NCBI GenBank assembly: GCA_905183005.1
Contig: CAJJDO010000132.1
Coordinates: 62,001 to 126,000 of the forward strand
Length of the DNA: 64,000 nucleotides
From: Paramecium pentaurelia
Taxonomy: Eukaryota; Ciliophora; Oligohymenophorea; Peniculida; Parameciidae
Reading direction: 5' to 3'
Part shown: positions 37,410 through 48,631 of the stretch, one piece after another
Layout of the letters: each line of letters begins with the position of its first letter
Position numbering within the stretch: position 1 is the stretch's first letter
Position numbers and translations under genes: made by a program
The notes under the pieces: model-generated
Told to the model about the DNA's origin: nothing
The model's input: the letters and a program-made list of their open reading frames with translations, nothing else
Databases searched by the model: none

Positions 37410-37737
37410 ATGCAATAGATAAAAAGGAATATTCAATTAAATTAATAATATTCAGAGGCAGAAAGGTATGATCAGAACTTGAAATCAATCAGTAGAAATA
37501 CATGGTGGCATGAATCAAAATCTAAATATGATAAAGTTAATGAATTGAAATTTATGAATAAAGTGTAACGTGCAATCTATTAATATCTATAGCTATTCTA
37601 AAGAAGTCGAAAATGCTTATTAAGAATTGAAAAAAAGAAGAAATTGTATGCTCAAAGATCTCTATGAAAAAGAAGCACGTGAATGGGAATAAGAACTAAG
37701 AGCCAAAGGATTAGCTATTTACAAAAACAAATTATGA
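37410..37737 (+). CDS. CFAP141-like ciliary microtubule protein
   Basis: 99 aa with a 28-nt intron (GTAACGTGC...CTATAG). The whole protein is one charged helix, with WWHESKSKYDK in the middle and ending LYEKEAREWEQELRAKGLAI. This end strongly recalls CFAP141 (C1orf189), a microtubule inner protein of ciliary doublets with a similar EKE...QEL...GKAFY C-terminus and length of about 100 aa. Paramecium is densely ciliated, so this fits. It is 59 bp downstream of the Erf4/GOLGA7-type gene, separated by a TA repeat. Confidence 0.65.
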
Positions 37738-37815
37738 ATTATCAAAATATATATATATATATAAATTCATATTTTATCATAAACTAATCCATTCTATTTT
37801 TAATAACTATCTAAG

Positions 37816-38148
37816 ATGAATAAACTCTTTAATAATTATTATATTCATATACAAAATTAAACTTCTATTTAAATTAGATAAATTGTCTATTGCTATTATG
37901 AAATGATCTAATTTCTAGTTACATAGATTTTATTAAATAGAATTGATAATTTACATTAAAAAAATTTAATTGAAACTTTTGATCAGAATAATATTTATTA
38001 ATTCTCTATTTTAAAAAGAGATTTTAATGGATATTATATATCAGATAATTTATTAAAAAGTAGCTAAAAATTAATTTTTATTTAAATTTTAAAGAGTATT
38101 TATGAGCAAATATATATATAAGTCTAGAACTTACTCAAAGGTATCTGA
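37816..38148 (+). CDS. Possible small protein overlapping the first HTH gene
   Basis: A TGA-free frame of 110 codons, rich in Ile/Leu/Gln/Asn, runs from ATG 37816 to TGA 38146-38148. It contains a central QNNIYQFSILKRDFNGYYI. It overlaps the start of the HTH gene at 38102 by 47 bp in another frame on the same strand, so one of the two boundaries may be wrong. It could be a real small gene or chance in AT-rich DNA. Confidence 0.35.
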
Positions 38149-38452
38149 AGATTAGAAAAAAAAACTATTAAAATTGGTTTGTTTTTTTGGATTTAAAATA
38201 AAGGATGTATTTAATATAGTAATTTACAAATAGGCAGCCTAATAATTGAATATTAAATATGCAGCAGCCAAATCATATATGATTTTCCATAGAAATAATG
38301 TAATGATGTCTAAACATTCAATTAATTCATAGTAAGTATGTTAGATTGCACCACTTTCATTAAAAAAGTGCAAACTGACTATTATATCGAAAATAGGTGG
38401 AGATGTAGTTTAATAACTTAAATTTGAATACCCTACCATCAAATAAGAATGA
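38102..38452 (+). CDS. Small HTH protein, family member 1
   Basis: 107 aa with a 27-nt intron (38207-38233) placed exactly before an Ala-Ala pair. The N-terminal half reads RTYSKVSEDQKKKLLKLV, then FKIKD, then AAQQLNIKYAAAKSYMIFH after the intron. The A-A-x2-L-x-I-x-Y-x2-A-K pattern is that of a helix-turn-helix recognition unit (homeodomain-like or transposase-type). The C-terminal part has CQIAPL...TIISKIGGD, shared with the other copies. Probably a nuclear DNA-binding protein. Three relatives lie at 39699, 48271 and 52998. Confidence 0.7.
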
Positions 38453-39698
38453 TTATATTTCTATATTAATATATATACAATTTCAACTATTGTTTGGAAT
38501 TTAATCATATATTTGCATATATATGTTTGAATTTTGGTTGTACCAATACTTATACATAAAGTATATACTTAACTTGAGTAACAAAATCGAAACATATAAA
38601 AAATTTATATTCAATTTAAATCTATTCATAAAATTACTATGTTTGACTAGTTTTATTTTTTACGTTCTCTTCATACAAATAAATCATTCAATAACAAATA
38701 AAAGTATATTTCATAAAATGGCACAACAAAGAGAAATTTCTGATTATAATCAGTAATATTTTTAATTATTATTATATTAATTCTTTCTAAACCTTAAGTA
38801 ATATATATACAGTAAGTTTCAAGTTTGAGAGCATATGACATAGTGTTTTGAAATTAGTGAATAATAAAAATTATTAAATATTCTCTTTCATTTTAAAAAA
38901 TAGAAACATGAATTTTAATTAATTATGTTTATTATGTTACAATTATAAGTTTATAATTAGAAAACTTATATTTTTATTTTTATTTCACATTCATTATTTA
39001 TATCTCACATACGAAATCTAAAATGTTTATATAGAAATATTAAGTTTAAATTGTAAAATAGATGATATTATCTCCTAAAAAATCAAACTTTATAATTATT
39101 AATGAAAATTAATTATAAATAAATCAATATTTACTCCAATCTTCAGTGTAATTTACTAAAGCTAATTAAATAGTTTTAATTCATATAAAGACTATATATT
39201 TTTATTATTGATTTAAAATATGTTTATTAATGGACTAAATAAATATAATCAAATTAACTAAATTATTGAAATAATCTAAAAGAAATGAAAAAAGAGTAAA
39301 ATAATGTTTTTGAACCCTAAATGAATTAATTATCATAAGGTCTTTTTATTTTGAGATTATTTTTTAAATTGAATAAGTCAATTTAAAAATAATCCCTAAG
39401 TGAAAAAATCTATTATGAATTGTTTTTAGATTATTCAAATATTATGAATGGCAAAATTTTATATAATTTATTTATTAATTATATATAATTTATATAAAAT
39501 CACTGAATTCAATGAAATATGATTATTATAAAAACTTATGTTGTATAATTAGATAATTATATAATTGCTCTTATTTAATGAAATGTAAAAAATAAAGATG
39601 AATTTATATTGAAATTATTTGAAATAAAGGGTCGTCTCATATATAAATTGCTATAATAAATTATAGATAATAATATCTTAATTCAGATTTAATAATTA
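38453..39698. other. AT-rich gap between HTH genes 1 and 2
   Basis: 1.25 kb with no supported gene. A frame starting at 38523 is hydrophobic and biased to Phe/Tyr/Ile as expected from AT-rich noncoding DNA. Confidence 0.5.
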
Positions 39699-40074
39699 AT
39701 GAAATAATATTTTATTGCTTCCAGACCATATTAAAAAGTATCATCATTTTAGAGAAAGTCTCTTTTGCATTTGGTATTTATTAAAGGTTTTAAAATAAAA
39801 CATGTAAGATATTCATAATAAAATGTTAAAGGCAGCCAAAAGTCTGAATATAAAGTACCCAGCAGCCAAATAGATAATTGTTTATCATAGAAAAAATGTC
39901 ATCATAAAGAAACTAAACATAAAATAAAAGACTTAATGTGTTCCCTTGATTAAGTAAAACAGCTCAATAACAATAATATCAAGTATTGGAGGTAGCCAAA
40001 TCACTTCTAAAATACATTTTAAATATGAAATTCGAAATAATTCATAATATATTATTACATCTATACCTTAATGA
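39699..40074 (+). CDS. Small HTH protein, family member 2
   Basis: 115 aa with a 28-nt intron (39804-39831, ending AAAG) at the same codon as in the other members. It aligns with member 1 through SRPYQKVSSFQRKSLLHLV, FKIKH, AAKSLNIKYPAAKQIIVYH and, at the C-terminus, QCVPL...TIISSIGGS. The two genes are in tandem on the same strand about 1.25 kb apart, which suggests an old local duplication; their DNA is now clearly diverged while the motif is kept, arguing for selection. Confidence 0.72.
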
Positions 40075-41169
40075 AATACTTAAAAGATCATTTCTATTGT
40101 AGTATATCAAATCTTATCAAAAATAGTTTAGGTAATTAATCTTTATACCATATTTAAATGATCATTAAAGGTTAATTCTAAAATAGACAAAGTTGTTATA
40201 AAACAAATAACTAAAAGAAAACTATTGATGAAGAAAATATATGAGTGATTCACTTTCATATAGTATTTTATGTATAAATTATATATTACTAATGTTTAAT
40301 TAATGTTTTGTTCATGAATTCCTTATATACATTAATGAATTCAAACTTGTCTCTCTTTTATTCAAAAATATTTAAACAACATAAAAAAATGAAATCAATC
40401 AATAGAAATTGAGAGGAACAAATTTAAAATTATAATACTTTCTAGAAATCTTCTAAAATATATAAATTAATTAATATATATAATTTCTTTAAAACAAAAT
40501 AGAGTGATTTTTGGGCTGGAAATAATATAGATTATAAAATAGACAAAATTAAATTATATATATTAATTAATTTATATTCTTCTTTATATTATGATTAAAT
40601 TATTGAATTTATTTGTTCAACTAATATTATAAATAAAAGTTCTGTTTAATTATGATTTTATAAATATTAATATTATTTAAGATTAGTTAATACATAATCA
40701 GGGTTAAGTATTTTATTGATAATTGTTATCAATATTTTTTGAATTATTTTATATGAATGTCTATTCTTTTTCACCTATTAAAATTGATTATAGGAGTAAA
40801 TAATTTGTATATGAATAAAATATTATTATTATTTGATGATTGAAATTCATTTATTATTTTGATTTTTATATCATTCTTCCATAAGCTATTCAGAAGATTA
40901 TAATTAAAACTAGTTTAATTGAAATTCCACAAAATTTTTTATTTCTATATCATTCAAATTTTAATGGGTAGGAAATACATATGGATTTGATTAAGACTCT
41001 ATTTATATGAGTTTTTGGAGAGGAGATGGTGTTAAAAATAATAATTTATATATTGATATGAATTATTGAATTGAAAAAGCGAATTTTAATAAGGGGAATT
41101 ATATGAAATTTATTTTATAAAGGCTGTGATTGTTTGTAAAGAATTATCATATATAATTTAATAAAATCA
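40075..41169. other. AT-rich interval without a gene
   Basis: About 1.1 kb downstream of HTH member 2 with frequent TGA in all frames. No RNA gene or repeat is recognised. Confidence 0.5.
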
Positions 41170-43305
41170 ATGTTTCTTTAATGTAAAGAGCATGCTATGC
41201 CCATCACTTAGATTGAAACTGCAAAAAATGCAAAATAAGGTTCAAGAGCTAAATGTGAAAAATGTACTATGAGTGGAACTGTTGTTCATGTCCAAATTTT
41301 CGAAAAATTCCTAAATTAAAAAATATAGGAGGCTGAAAAGATGAAGAAAGATAATCTGGATGAATTTGGGAATCTGTCAAACTCTTTAGAAAAATTGCTT
41401 ACAAATTATAAATAAGAGTTTAATTCTACTATAGAACTTATCTATTAAGAGGTTCGAAATATAAAGCAAAAGATTCATGAAAATTTCTCAATTACGAAAT
41501 AGCCTTTAGAATCTTAATCAATTTTGGAATTTGAACAAATATGTCACAAAGTCTATTCTGATTCTTTTGATAAATTTCATCTCAAAATGTAATATTCCAA
41601 ACTAATCGAATTACATTAGAATCTCATCAAAATGTAAGATTATTATTCTTAGAAGATTAAAAAATGTTTTAAGCAACTTCAAAAAGATATGATTAATTAT
41701 GAACTATAATCTATCTTTAATGTTCCAGGACATAAGGTTTGTACAGCTATGTGTACAGGTTAAGATAGTGATTATTAATTTGTTGTCTTAGCTTTAGGAA
41801 ATATAATGAAGACATATGAATTTTGTCTTGAAAAAAAAAAAGAAATAGAAAAATAAAAAGCAATAGAAATATTAAAAGCAGTAGAAAAATAAAGTTTTAA
41901 AGATTTTACTCATAATATTGGGAGTGTTGTTCTTAGTGAAGATTAAACATATTTAATAGCAGGAGGCACATATGATAATAAGATGATCATTTATAAATAA
42001 ATATGTGAAACAAAAAAGATGTATGAATCAAAAAAATCACTTTTTTTCTAAGAACCTATATTTAGTATTATCTTTACTCCAAATAATGAAGACTTAATAT
42101 CAGCTTCAGGTAATGATATATTTTGTATAACAAATCAAAATCTTTAAACAATATTAGATTAGAAATAATAATAATAATAAAAAAACTAAAATGTAATAAA
42201 TGAAAATATAGATTAATATAAATTAGAACCCTCCTCTCATTAAAATACAGTTTATTAATTGAGTTATTAATTAAATTAGAGTAAATAAAAACTCATGTCA
42301 TGTGGTTATGATAAATAAATTTTTATATGGTAAAAATTAAATGATGAATGGTGTCAAATTCATAAAATAAGAATAAAAAATTCTGTATATAGATGTTGTT
42401 TTGTTGATATTGACTAAATTGTTGTATAAGAAAATTCAAGTAGAGACTTAACTTTTTATAATAATGTGTCTAATAAAAATTTATGTACAAAAGATACTAC
42501 ATAATAATGTAAATTTAATGATTTAAATACTGATTTATCACATAATTTTCCTATGATTTATCTTGAAAATAAAAAATTATTAATTGTCAAACATAATTCA
42601 AAAATAGTATTTTTTAGAAAAAGAAAAAACCAACTCTTTTATAAAGAAGATGAAAAAGATGGAGAAATGGGAACTGTAACTAATGATGGTGAGATCTTCT
42701 TAAAATGGGATAAAATAAATTCAAATGTTGAGATTTATGAATAAAATACAAAATATTAAGCATCAAAAGAAGAATTTGATTAAAAATTTTTTGGTAGTCA
42801 ATCCAAAATCTTTCAAGATTCTAATCTCTAGAGTATAAAAGATCAGAAATCTGAATATATTGGAAATACAAATTTAATAGAAGGGAATTAATAAAAAGAA
42901 ATAAAAGATTAAAAGCCCTTGTAAAACAATGATATTTTATTGGAGTTAAGGTAGGGGAATGAATATAATGTTAAAAATAAAAATGATTAGAAACCATTTT
43001 TAGAAATGTTAAAATCTGGTGCAGATGATTAGAAACAAGAATAATCTATAAATAAATCTGGTGCAGATGACTAGAAACAAGAATAATCTATAAATACATC
43101 TGGTGCAGATTATTAGAAACAAGAATAATCTATAAATACATCTGGTGCAGATTATTAGAAACAAGAATAATCTATGAAAAAATCTGATTTAGATGATTAG
43201 AAACAATAATAATCTATGAAAAAATCTGATACATTTGATTAGAAGCCAATTTTATAATTAGATAAAACTGATTCTCCACCTCATTTAGTAGAATTTAAAG
43301 ATTGA
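41170..43305 (+). CDS. WD-repeat protein with N-terminal Cys/His motif and C-terminal tandem repeats
   Basis: 711 aa in one exon. The N-terminus has a B-box-like metal motif (CKEH ... KCEKC), then ~180 residues of coiled coil, then WD-like blades from about residue 195 (SGYD-type phrases: LISASGNDIF, LMSCGYDKQIFIW). The tail carries six copies of a 14-aa unit (SGADDQKQEQSINK and variants) encoded by 42-bp repeats at about 43015-43245. This B-box/coiled coil/WD layout also occurs in the gene at 56971. A scaffold role is likely, with partners unknown. The ATG at 41170 is preferred because it includes the Cys/His motif. Confidence 0.75.
43015..43245 (+). repeat. 42-bp coding tandem repeat, about six units
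   Basis: Consecutive 42-bp units (14 codons) in the 3' end of the WD-repeat gene. The first four are almost identical; the last two are diverged (SMKKSDLDDQKQQ type). Confidence 0.9.
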
Positions 43306-43509
43306 AATTGAATCATTTTTATAATAATTATAATATTATAATTATTTAATAACTATCAAAATATATTACATGGAACCAAAAGTCCTAAATATATTGAATT
43401 ACATAATCCAAAGGATTAATTCTTTTTTAGTTAAAACTATATAAAAATTAATATATTTACTCTTCCATTCATCAATTATTGAAGTACTATCATTAGAATT
43501 GTTCCAAAT

Positions 43510-44217
43510 ATGAATCCAGTACAAACAAAAAATAATAATACAAAATCTACCATTATTGCTATGAATCCTGCAAAACAAAGCATTAAAAAATAAACTAAAT
43601 TGTTTTAAAACATATGTTTACTTTCAAATCTAATTTATTTCTATTCAAAAACAAAATAAAAAATAGTTATTCCAATTACTATACAATTTGTTGATGATTA
43701 TAGTATTAAAATCAAAAATATAAAGCCACTAAAGTAAGAATTACTTGTACTATATTAACTTTAGTAAAAGAAGTATGAAACTAATGATGAACTTTAGAAT
43801 ACTATAATGAGACAGCTATTAACTATAGCTATTGGATTCTAAATTTAAAATATTCATATTACTTGTTGAAATTTCTAATATTTTGCAGAGATAACAACTA
43901 AAATGTTACCAAGACCACTAATGATGCAAATAGGTGAGGCAAAGTTTCCAAAAGTTGAAGATCGATCAAATTATATACATAGATATATTGATAATGCAAA
44001 TGATATTATCTACATTATTAGATATATAATAAGTGCTTTAAGAACTTCATTTTTTTTTATATGGAATGGTTAATCTTTAAGATCATTTGTTATTGGTTAT
44101 TAAGGTATTTAAACAATTTCAAGTGATTAGATAACTGGAATTCCTAATTAAATTGGTTGTGGAGGTATTTATGGAATAGGTGGAATATTAGGTATAGATT
44201 ATTATTATTCATTATGA
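43510..44217 (+). CDS. Unknown protein, 227 aa
   Basis: One 24-nt in-frame intron (GTTGAAATTTC...TTTTGCAG) removes a TGA. The N-terminal half is Lys/Gln/Leu-rich, with IVIPITIQFVDDYSIKI and an amphipathic helix (QELLVLYQLQQKKYE). The second half has LPRPLMMQIGEAKFP, RYIDNANDIIYIIRYI and a Gly/Ile-rich end (GCGGIYGIGGILGI). No family is recognised; the compact mixed pattern suggests a folded domain. Confidence 0.6.
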
Positions 44218-44833
44218 ACTACTTTAACATTTTATTGTTAAGCTTATTAAAAATTATGAATATTATTTGGAGCTGAGTAATTAGAATTTATTGAATATTG
44301 ATTATTAGCATCAACACCCATCTAGTAATTATCAGATATATTAAATTAAGCCAAAGGAACATTGTCTTAATTTCTAGTATTTTAATTTCCCATTTTATCA
44401 AAAATAATCAGATTTTAATATTTTAATCAAATAAAAATAAAATCTAAACACAATATAGATAGTTATCTATGTGAATACTTTATTTTATTTTTAGAAATGA
44501 GAGTTTTTACAATGATAATCTAATTATCTCCAATATCTTATATAAGTGTTAATTTTAATCTTTGATACTATAAACAATTAAAAATAATTAAATTTCTAAG
44601 TATTAATTGATTATAAATTTCTAGTCTTATTAAAAATAAAGAATTTTAGATATTACTCTATTAATATAATTAATTATATTCTTTAACAATTTAACATAAA
44701 AGTTTTTAAGTTTTATCAATTATTTAATTGAAACTCTTATATAATTGATACCCCTTGTATTACTAATTACATAAAAAATAACTTAATAGGATAATATTAT
44801 TTAAGAGTAATAATAATATTAATATTTATAACA
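44218..44833. other. AT-rich intergenic region
   Basis: 616 bp without a coding-like frame. It presumably contains the promoter of the AHI1-like gene. Confidence 0.5.
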
Positions 44834-47624
44834 ATGTCACGTTCAAATATTCCTAGACAATTACCACGTAGATATTAACAATTATTATATTTCAGCTTTA
44901 TAATAAAAGAGAGTAGGGGAAGGTGAAATGCCATTTGGAGGATAATAATAAATATCATAGCCAGCAGAGAAAAAGGTTGATTTTGCGAATTCAAATTTTG
45001 AGCAGAATGATGAATAATAAGACAATGAGGAAGAAGTAATTATTAGAGTATTAAGGATTTAAGAAATTGTAACCTGCACCCAATCATGATAGTGGTATGA
45101 CATATACTAATTTCATGAATGATGATATAATTTATAATTGTTACTCTTTAGGAGATCGAATTGGAGCAAGAATAAATAGATTACTTTAATGTGATCCACC
45201 AAGACTTACTTTTGTTGATCGATTGAATAAGTTGGAATATGATTAAATAGTTAATCCATTTTCATTGAGTGAGAAGGATAAAGCTCAAATTACACCTGAT
45301 CGAGTATTGTATCTCAATTATATTGTAGACTGTAGTTGTGAAGATTATTGGTACATCATAATTATAAATGGATACGAATATTTAACATCCCTTTATAAGG
45401 ATGCATGTGATCAATATTAAGAATGGATGTTATTTGTATAAACCAAAAAGTGAGGATAATTAACCAAGAGAGTTTACTAATGCAGTGTACAATTATGAAA
45501 GTAATTGCATTACAAATATATTGGATGGGGAGAGGGAGAGAGTTACTTGTGAATTAGAGTTGCTTACTGCTTTTTCGACGAATTTCTGTGATATGCGTAT
45601 GGCTACCAATAGTAGAGCATAATGGAATGAAGAAATATTGATTAATATTCCAGCAGATGAATTCTATAAATCAGATACAATAATATTATTTGAACTTTTG
45701 GATTTTCATCCTATTTATTTATAATAACATAATAGTGAATTTTTGGATTCAGATAACTTCTATAGAATTGCTTGGGGTTATACAAGACCAAATGGATTAT
45801 GTAGATTACATTTGGGAATAAGCAAAATATAACTATACAAGTATTTGTTTGATACAAATAAATTGAAATCAGTAAGTAGAAGAGAATCAATTCCATTGGT
45901 GTATTTCGATTTTCTTTGGCTTGATAAAGTTGAATATGATGCAGTTTTAAATGTTTATTTAGGTACTGAACCTAAACCATAATTCATTGAGATTTATGGT
46001 AAGAGTCATAGTAACAATGTTTTTGAGATAGAAAAAGGAGATGAAGAAGCAAGAGAAAAAGTGAAACATTCTGTTGTCATGGATAAGATAATTGAATAAA
46101 GAATAGAAGAAATTACAGATTAAGAGAAAATTAATTTAAGAAGACGTCGTTATCTTGGAGACAAAGAAGATCATATACCAGATAAAATAGCTTATAAATT
46201 TGCAAGTGCTCCTATGGGATGTTATAGATTAGCTTTTAATAAATATGGTAATTATTTGGCATGTGCATGTACTTATAAAAATTCAAAAACTATTATAAAA
46301 TTATTTGATGTTGAAACTGGATAACATTTTACAACATATAAAGGTCATAGAAATATTATTCATGATTTATAATTTTCATAGAATTCTTAATATTTAATTA
46401 CAGTATCAAGTGATTATACAGCTAAAGTTTGGAGTGTACCTCAACATTCAGGAGATATTGTGAGTGAAGAAGAATCAGATTTATTATTAATTTGTACTCT
46501 TCAACATGCATCTTTTGTTTATGCTGGCTTATTTTTAATGGATAGTAAAATGCCTGTTGTGGCTACTTGTTGTTTTGATAGTAGAATGCGTATATGGCAA
46601 TTTGAATCAAATCAATAATTATAAATTATAGATGAACCTATTCAATAAGAAATTATATCACATGATGGCATATCCTTTGATCAATTTGAAAATTTAGGCA
46701 ATCATAGACATCCTAATTGTTTAGTATATGATGGTGCCAAATGTTTATATGTTGGAGATTCATTGGGAAATATACATTTTTTTGATATCAATCTCTCTGG
46801 TGGTAGTTATATAGCTAGGAGATTGAGTTTAATAGTCATTCAAGAAATTAGTGGAAATCCAATTAATTAAATTTAATTGATGCCTCCTGAATGTCAAGAT
46901 CTCTTGATTCATACAAGAGACAATTGTATTCGTATTGTTGATTTTAAATCTGGTGATGGCAAATTTCATGATCATGAAGTTATAAATGGTTCTGTCAATA
47001 ATCGTTTCTTTGGATCTCAATCTGTTAAAATTGCTTGTCGTAGTGTCTCAAGTCCAAAAGGAGATTATGTTTTATCAGGTAGTGAAGATGGTAAACCTCA
47101 TCTATGGAGTAATTTAACATAAACCTTACCTACTGATATATTTTAATTTAATGTTATTGGTCCTGTTGCTGATGTTGCTTGGAATATAGGATATCATATG
47201 ATTGCTATTGCTGGCTTTGGAGATGAACATCCTATTCTTGTCTATGTTTGGGAAAGAGAGGGAGATCTCAATTTTATTGAAGCCAAAAAATTACAAGATG
47301 AAATCAAAATCAAACATAGAGAATAAGAAGATATTGTATTTAATATCTAAACTAAATAAACTCTCAGTCGTTTTTAATAATCCATTTAAGCATAAGGTCT
47401 ATTTTAACCATAATTTGCTTAATCATCCTAAATTCCTTTTTAACCTTAATCAATATTTAATTAATAATAACCTGCCAATTAATCAAAAGCTAATACTCAA
47501 ACTGGACCATTTGGATAATCAGGTCCTTTTGGATAATCATAGTAATAATAAGGACCTTTTGGATAACCTTAATAATAATAATAATAAGGACCTTTTGGAT
47601 AATCATAATAATAAGGACCTTTTG

Positions 47625-47674
<50 letters not shown>

Positions 47675-47854
47675 GGACCTTTTGGTTAATAATAAATACC
47701 TTATGGATAATAGTAACCTTCCTAAAATTCTGGTCCTTTTGAATAATCTTAATAATAAGGTCCTTTTGGATAAATGCCTTTTTAATAATAATAAGTACCT
47801 CCTAATAATCCTAATACACCTTACAATGCAAATTATCAAATGCCATTTTCATGA
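44834..47854 (+). CDS. Jouberin/AHI1-like WD-repeat protein with GPFGQ-repeat tail
   Basis: 971 aa; introns near 44876-44903 (28 nt), 45036-45063 (28 nt) and 45351-45399 (49 nt, unusually long). The order matches AHI1: a region HVINIKNGCYLYKPK, a C2-like part with WNEEILINIP and ILFELLDFHPI, FYRIAWGYTRPNG, then WD blades (GHRNIIHDLQFS, LITVSSDYTAKVWSV, HASFVYAG, VATCCFDSRMRIW, LSGSEDGKPHLW). AHI1 acts at the ciliary transition zone and basal body, mutated in Joubert syndrome. The last ~150 residues are Gln-rich with about eight GPFGQ-type repeats and a poly-Gln run, not part of animal AHI1. Confidence 0.7.
47627..47673 (+). repeat. (TAA)n microsatellite coding for poly-Gln
   Basis: About 15 TAA units in the 3' part of the AHI1-like gene, read as Gln, flanked by GPFGQ-encoding repeats that share the same 5'-GGACCTTTTGG core. 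Confidence 0.9.
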
Positions 47855-47875
47855 TTATATATATTTTTATAAAAT

Positions 47876-48033
47876 ATGAGTAGATTAACCATCTTTACAG
47901 TGATTAATAACTCATTGTATCAGGTGAGTAAATAAATGATTAATATAAATTTTTGGAATCTTTTTAGGCTTTGAAAAAAAAGTTGATTGAATGGTATTAA
48001 GAACAGAGTATAAAATAGCCATCATATTATTGA
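47876..48033 (+). CDS. Possible 37-aa micro-protein
   Basis: ATG 47876, 21 bp after the AHI1-like stop, opens 16 codons (MSRLTIFTVINNSLYQ). A 44-nt GTGAGTAAA...TTTTTAG intron then leads to 21 codons (ALKKKLIEWYQEQSIKQ...) and TGA. The consensus splice sites and the amphipathic basic second exon favour a real gene, perhaps a small subunit of a complex, but it is short and the intron is longer than usual. No family is recognised. Confidence 0.4.
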
Positions 48034-48270
48034 TTTTCTATTCGAAATAAAATATTTGTACTTATTTCTTTATGTTACCTTCATTCATTTTGAAAGATGT
48101 AAAATTAATTAGAATTCATATCCAACTAAAAGTTGAATAATTCAAAATTAATCAGTAATAAGGTTTAATTTTTTTATTATTATTTATTTTATTAATTAAT
48201 AATAATAATAATAAACTTATCGATTTGATCATTCTAAAAATATTCTAACTTTATAATATTATTATCATAA

Positions 48271-48631
48271 TCAAGGCTTTTAGAATTATTCGATTAGACA
48301 ATCGGATACTAATCCCCATTTTGTATTTACTGTATATAATTATGACTTAGATTCACCGATTAATTTATAATGACATCTCTTGGATTCAGGGGATTTGACT
48401 TTTTTTCCTAAGATGTGAGTTTTCTTGAACTTCTAAACTATATTTTTGGCTGTCGCATAGTTTATATTCAGCAAATCAGCTGCCTATAATATATATTTAA
48501 TTGAAAATACAAACCTAATTAATTTTCCATTCTTCTTTATAAACAAGATTTATAAGCTATTCTTATTTCAATTTTGGGACTTTATTATATGGACGGACCT
48601 AATCATTGGATGATGATTGAACTTTCATCAT
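48271..48631 (-). CDS. Small HTH protein, family member 4 (minus strand)
   Basis: 109 aa with a 31-nt intron (48484-48514) at the same position as in the other members. Key segments are RPYNKVPKLKQEQLINLVY, WKINQ, AADLLNINYATAKNIVQKF and a C-terminal KRCHYKL. It is the most diverged copy and lies on the opposite strand. It starts at two adjacent ATGs. Probably DNA-binding; targets are unknown. Confidence 0.72.

Noticed and set aside
38523..38756. Plus-strand frame with hydrophobic Phe/Tyr/Ile residues
   Set aside because: Composition is that of translated AT-rich noncoding DNA; no homologous or intron support.
40960..41110. ADP/ATP-carrier-like fragment (SFWRGDG) on the plus strand
   Set aside because: Only seven residues match, the surrounding residues do not fit the carrier repeat, and TGA follows soon.
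43870..43900. In-frame TGA in the 227-aa gene, considered as recoded or selenocysteine codon
   Set aside because: A 24-nt GT...CAG intron removes it and keeps the frame; no recoding is needed.
45351..45399. Retained internal eliminated sequence (TA-bounded) in the AHI1-like gene
   Set aside because: Excision between the available TA pairs leaves an early TGA, whereas GT...AG removal restores a conserved segment.
47603..47839. Minus-strand Leu/Arg-rich frame across the GPFGQ repeats
   Set aside because: It is the shadow of the TAA/GGACCT repeats of the AHI1-like gene on the other strand.
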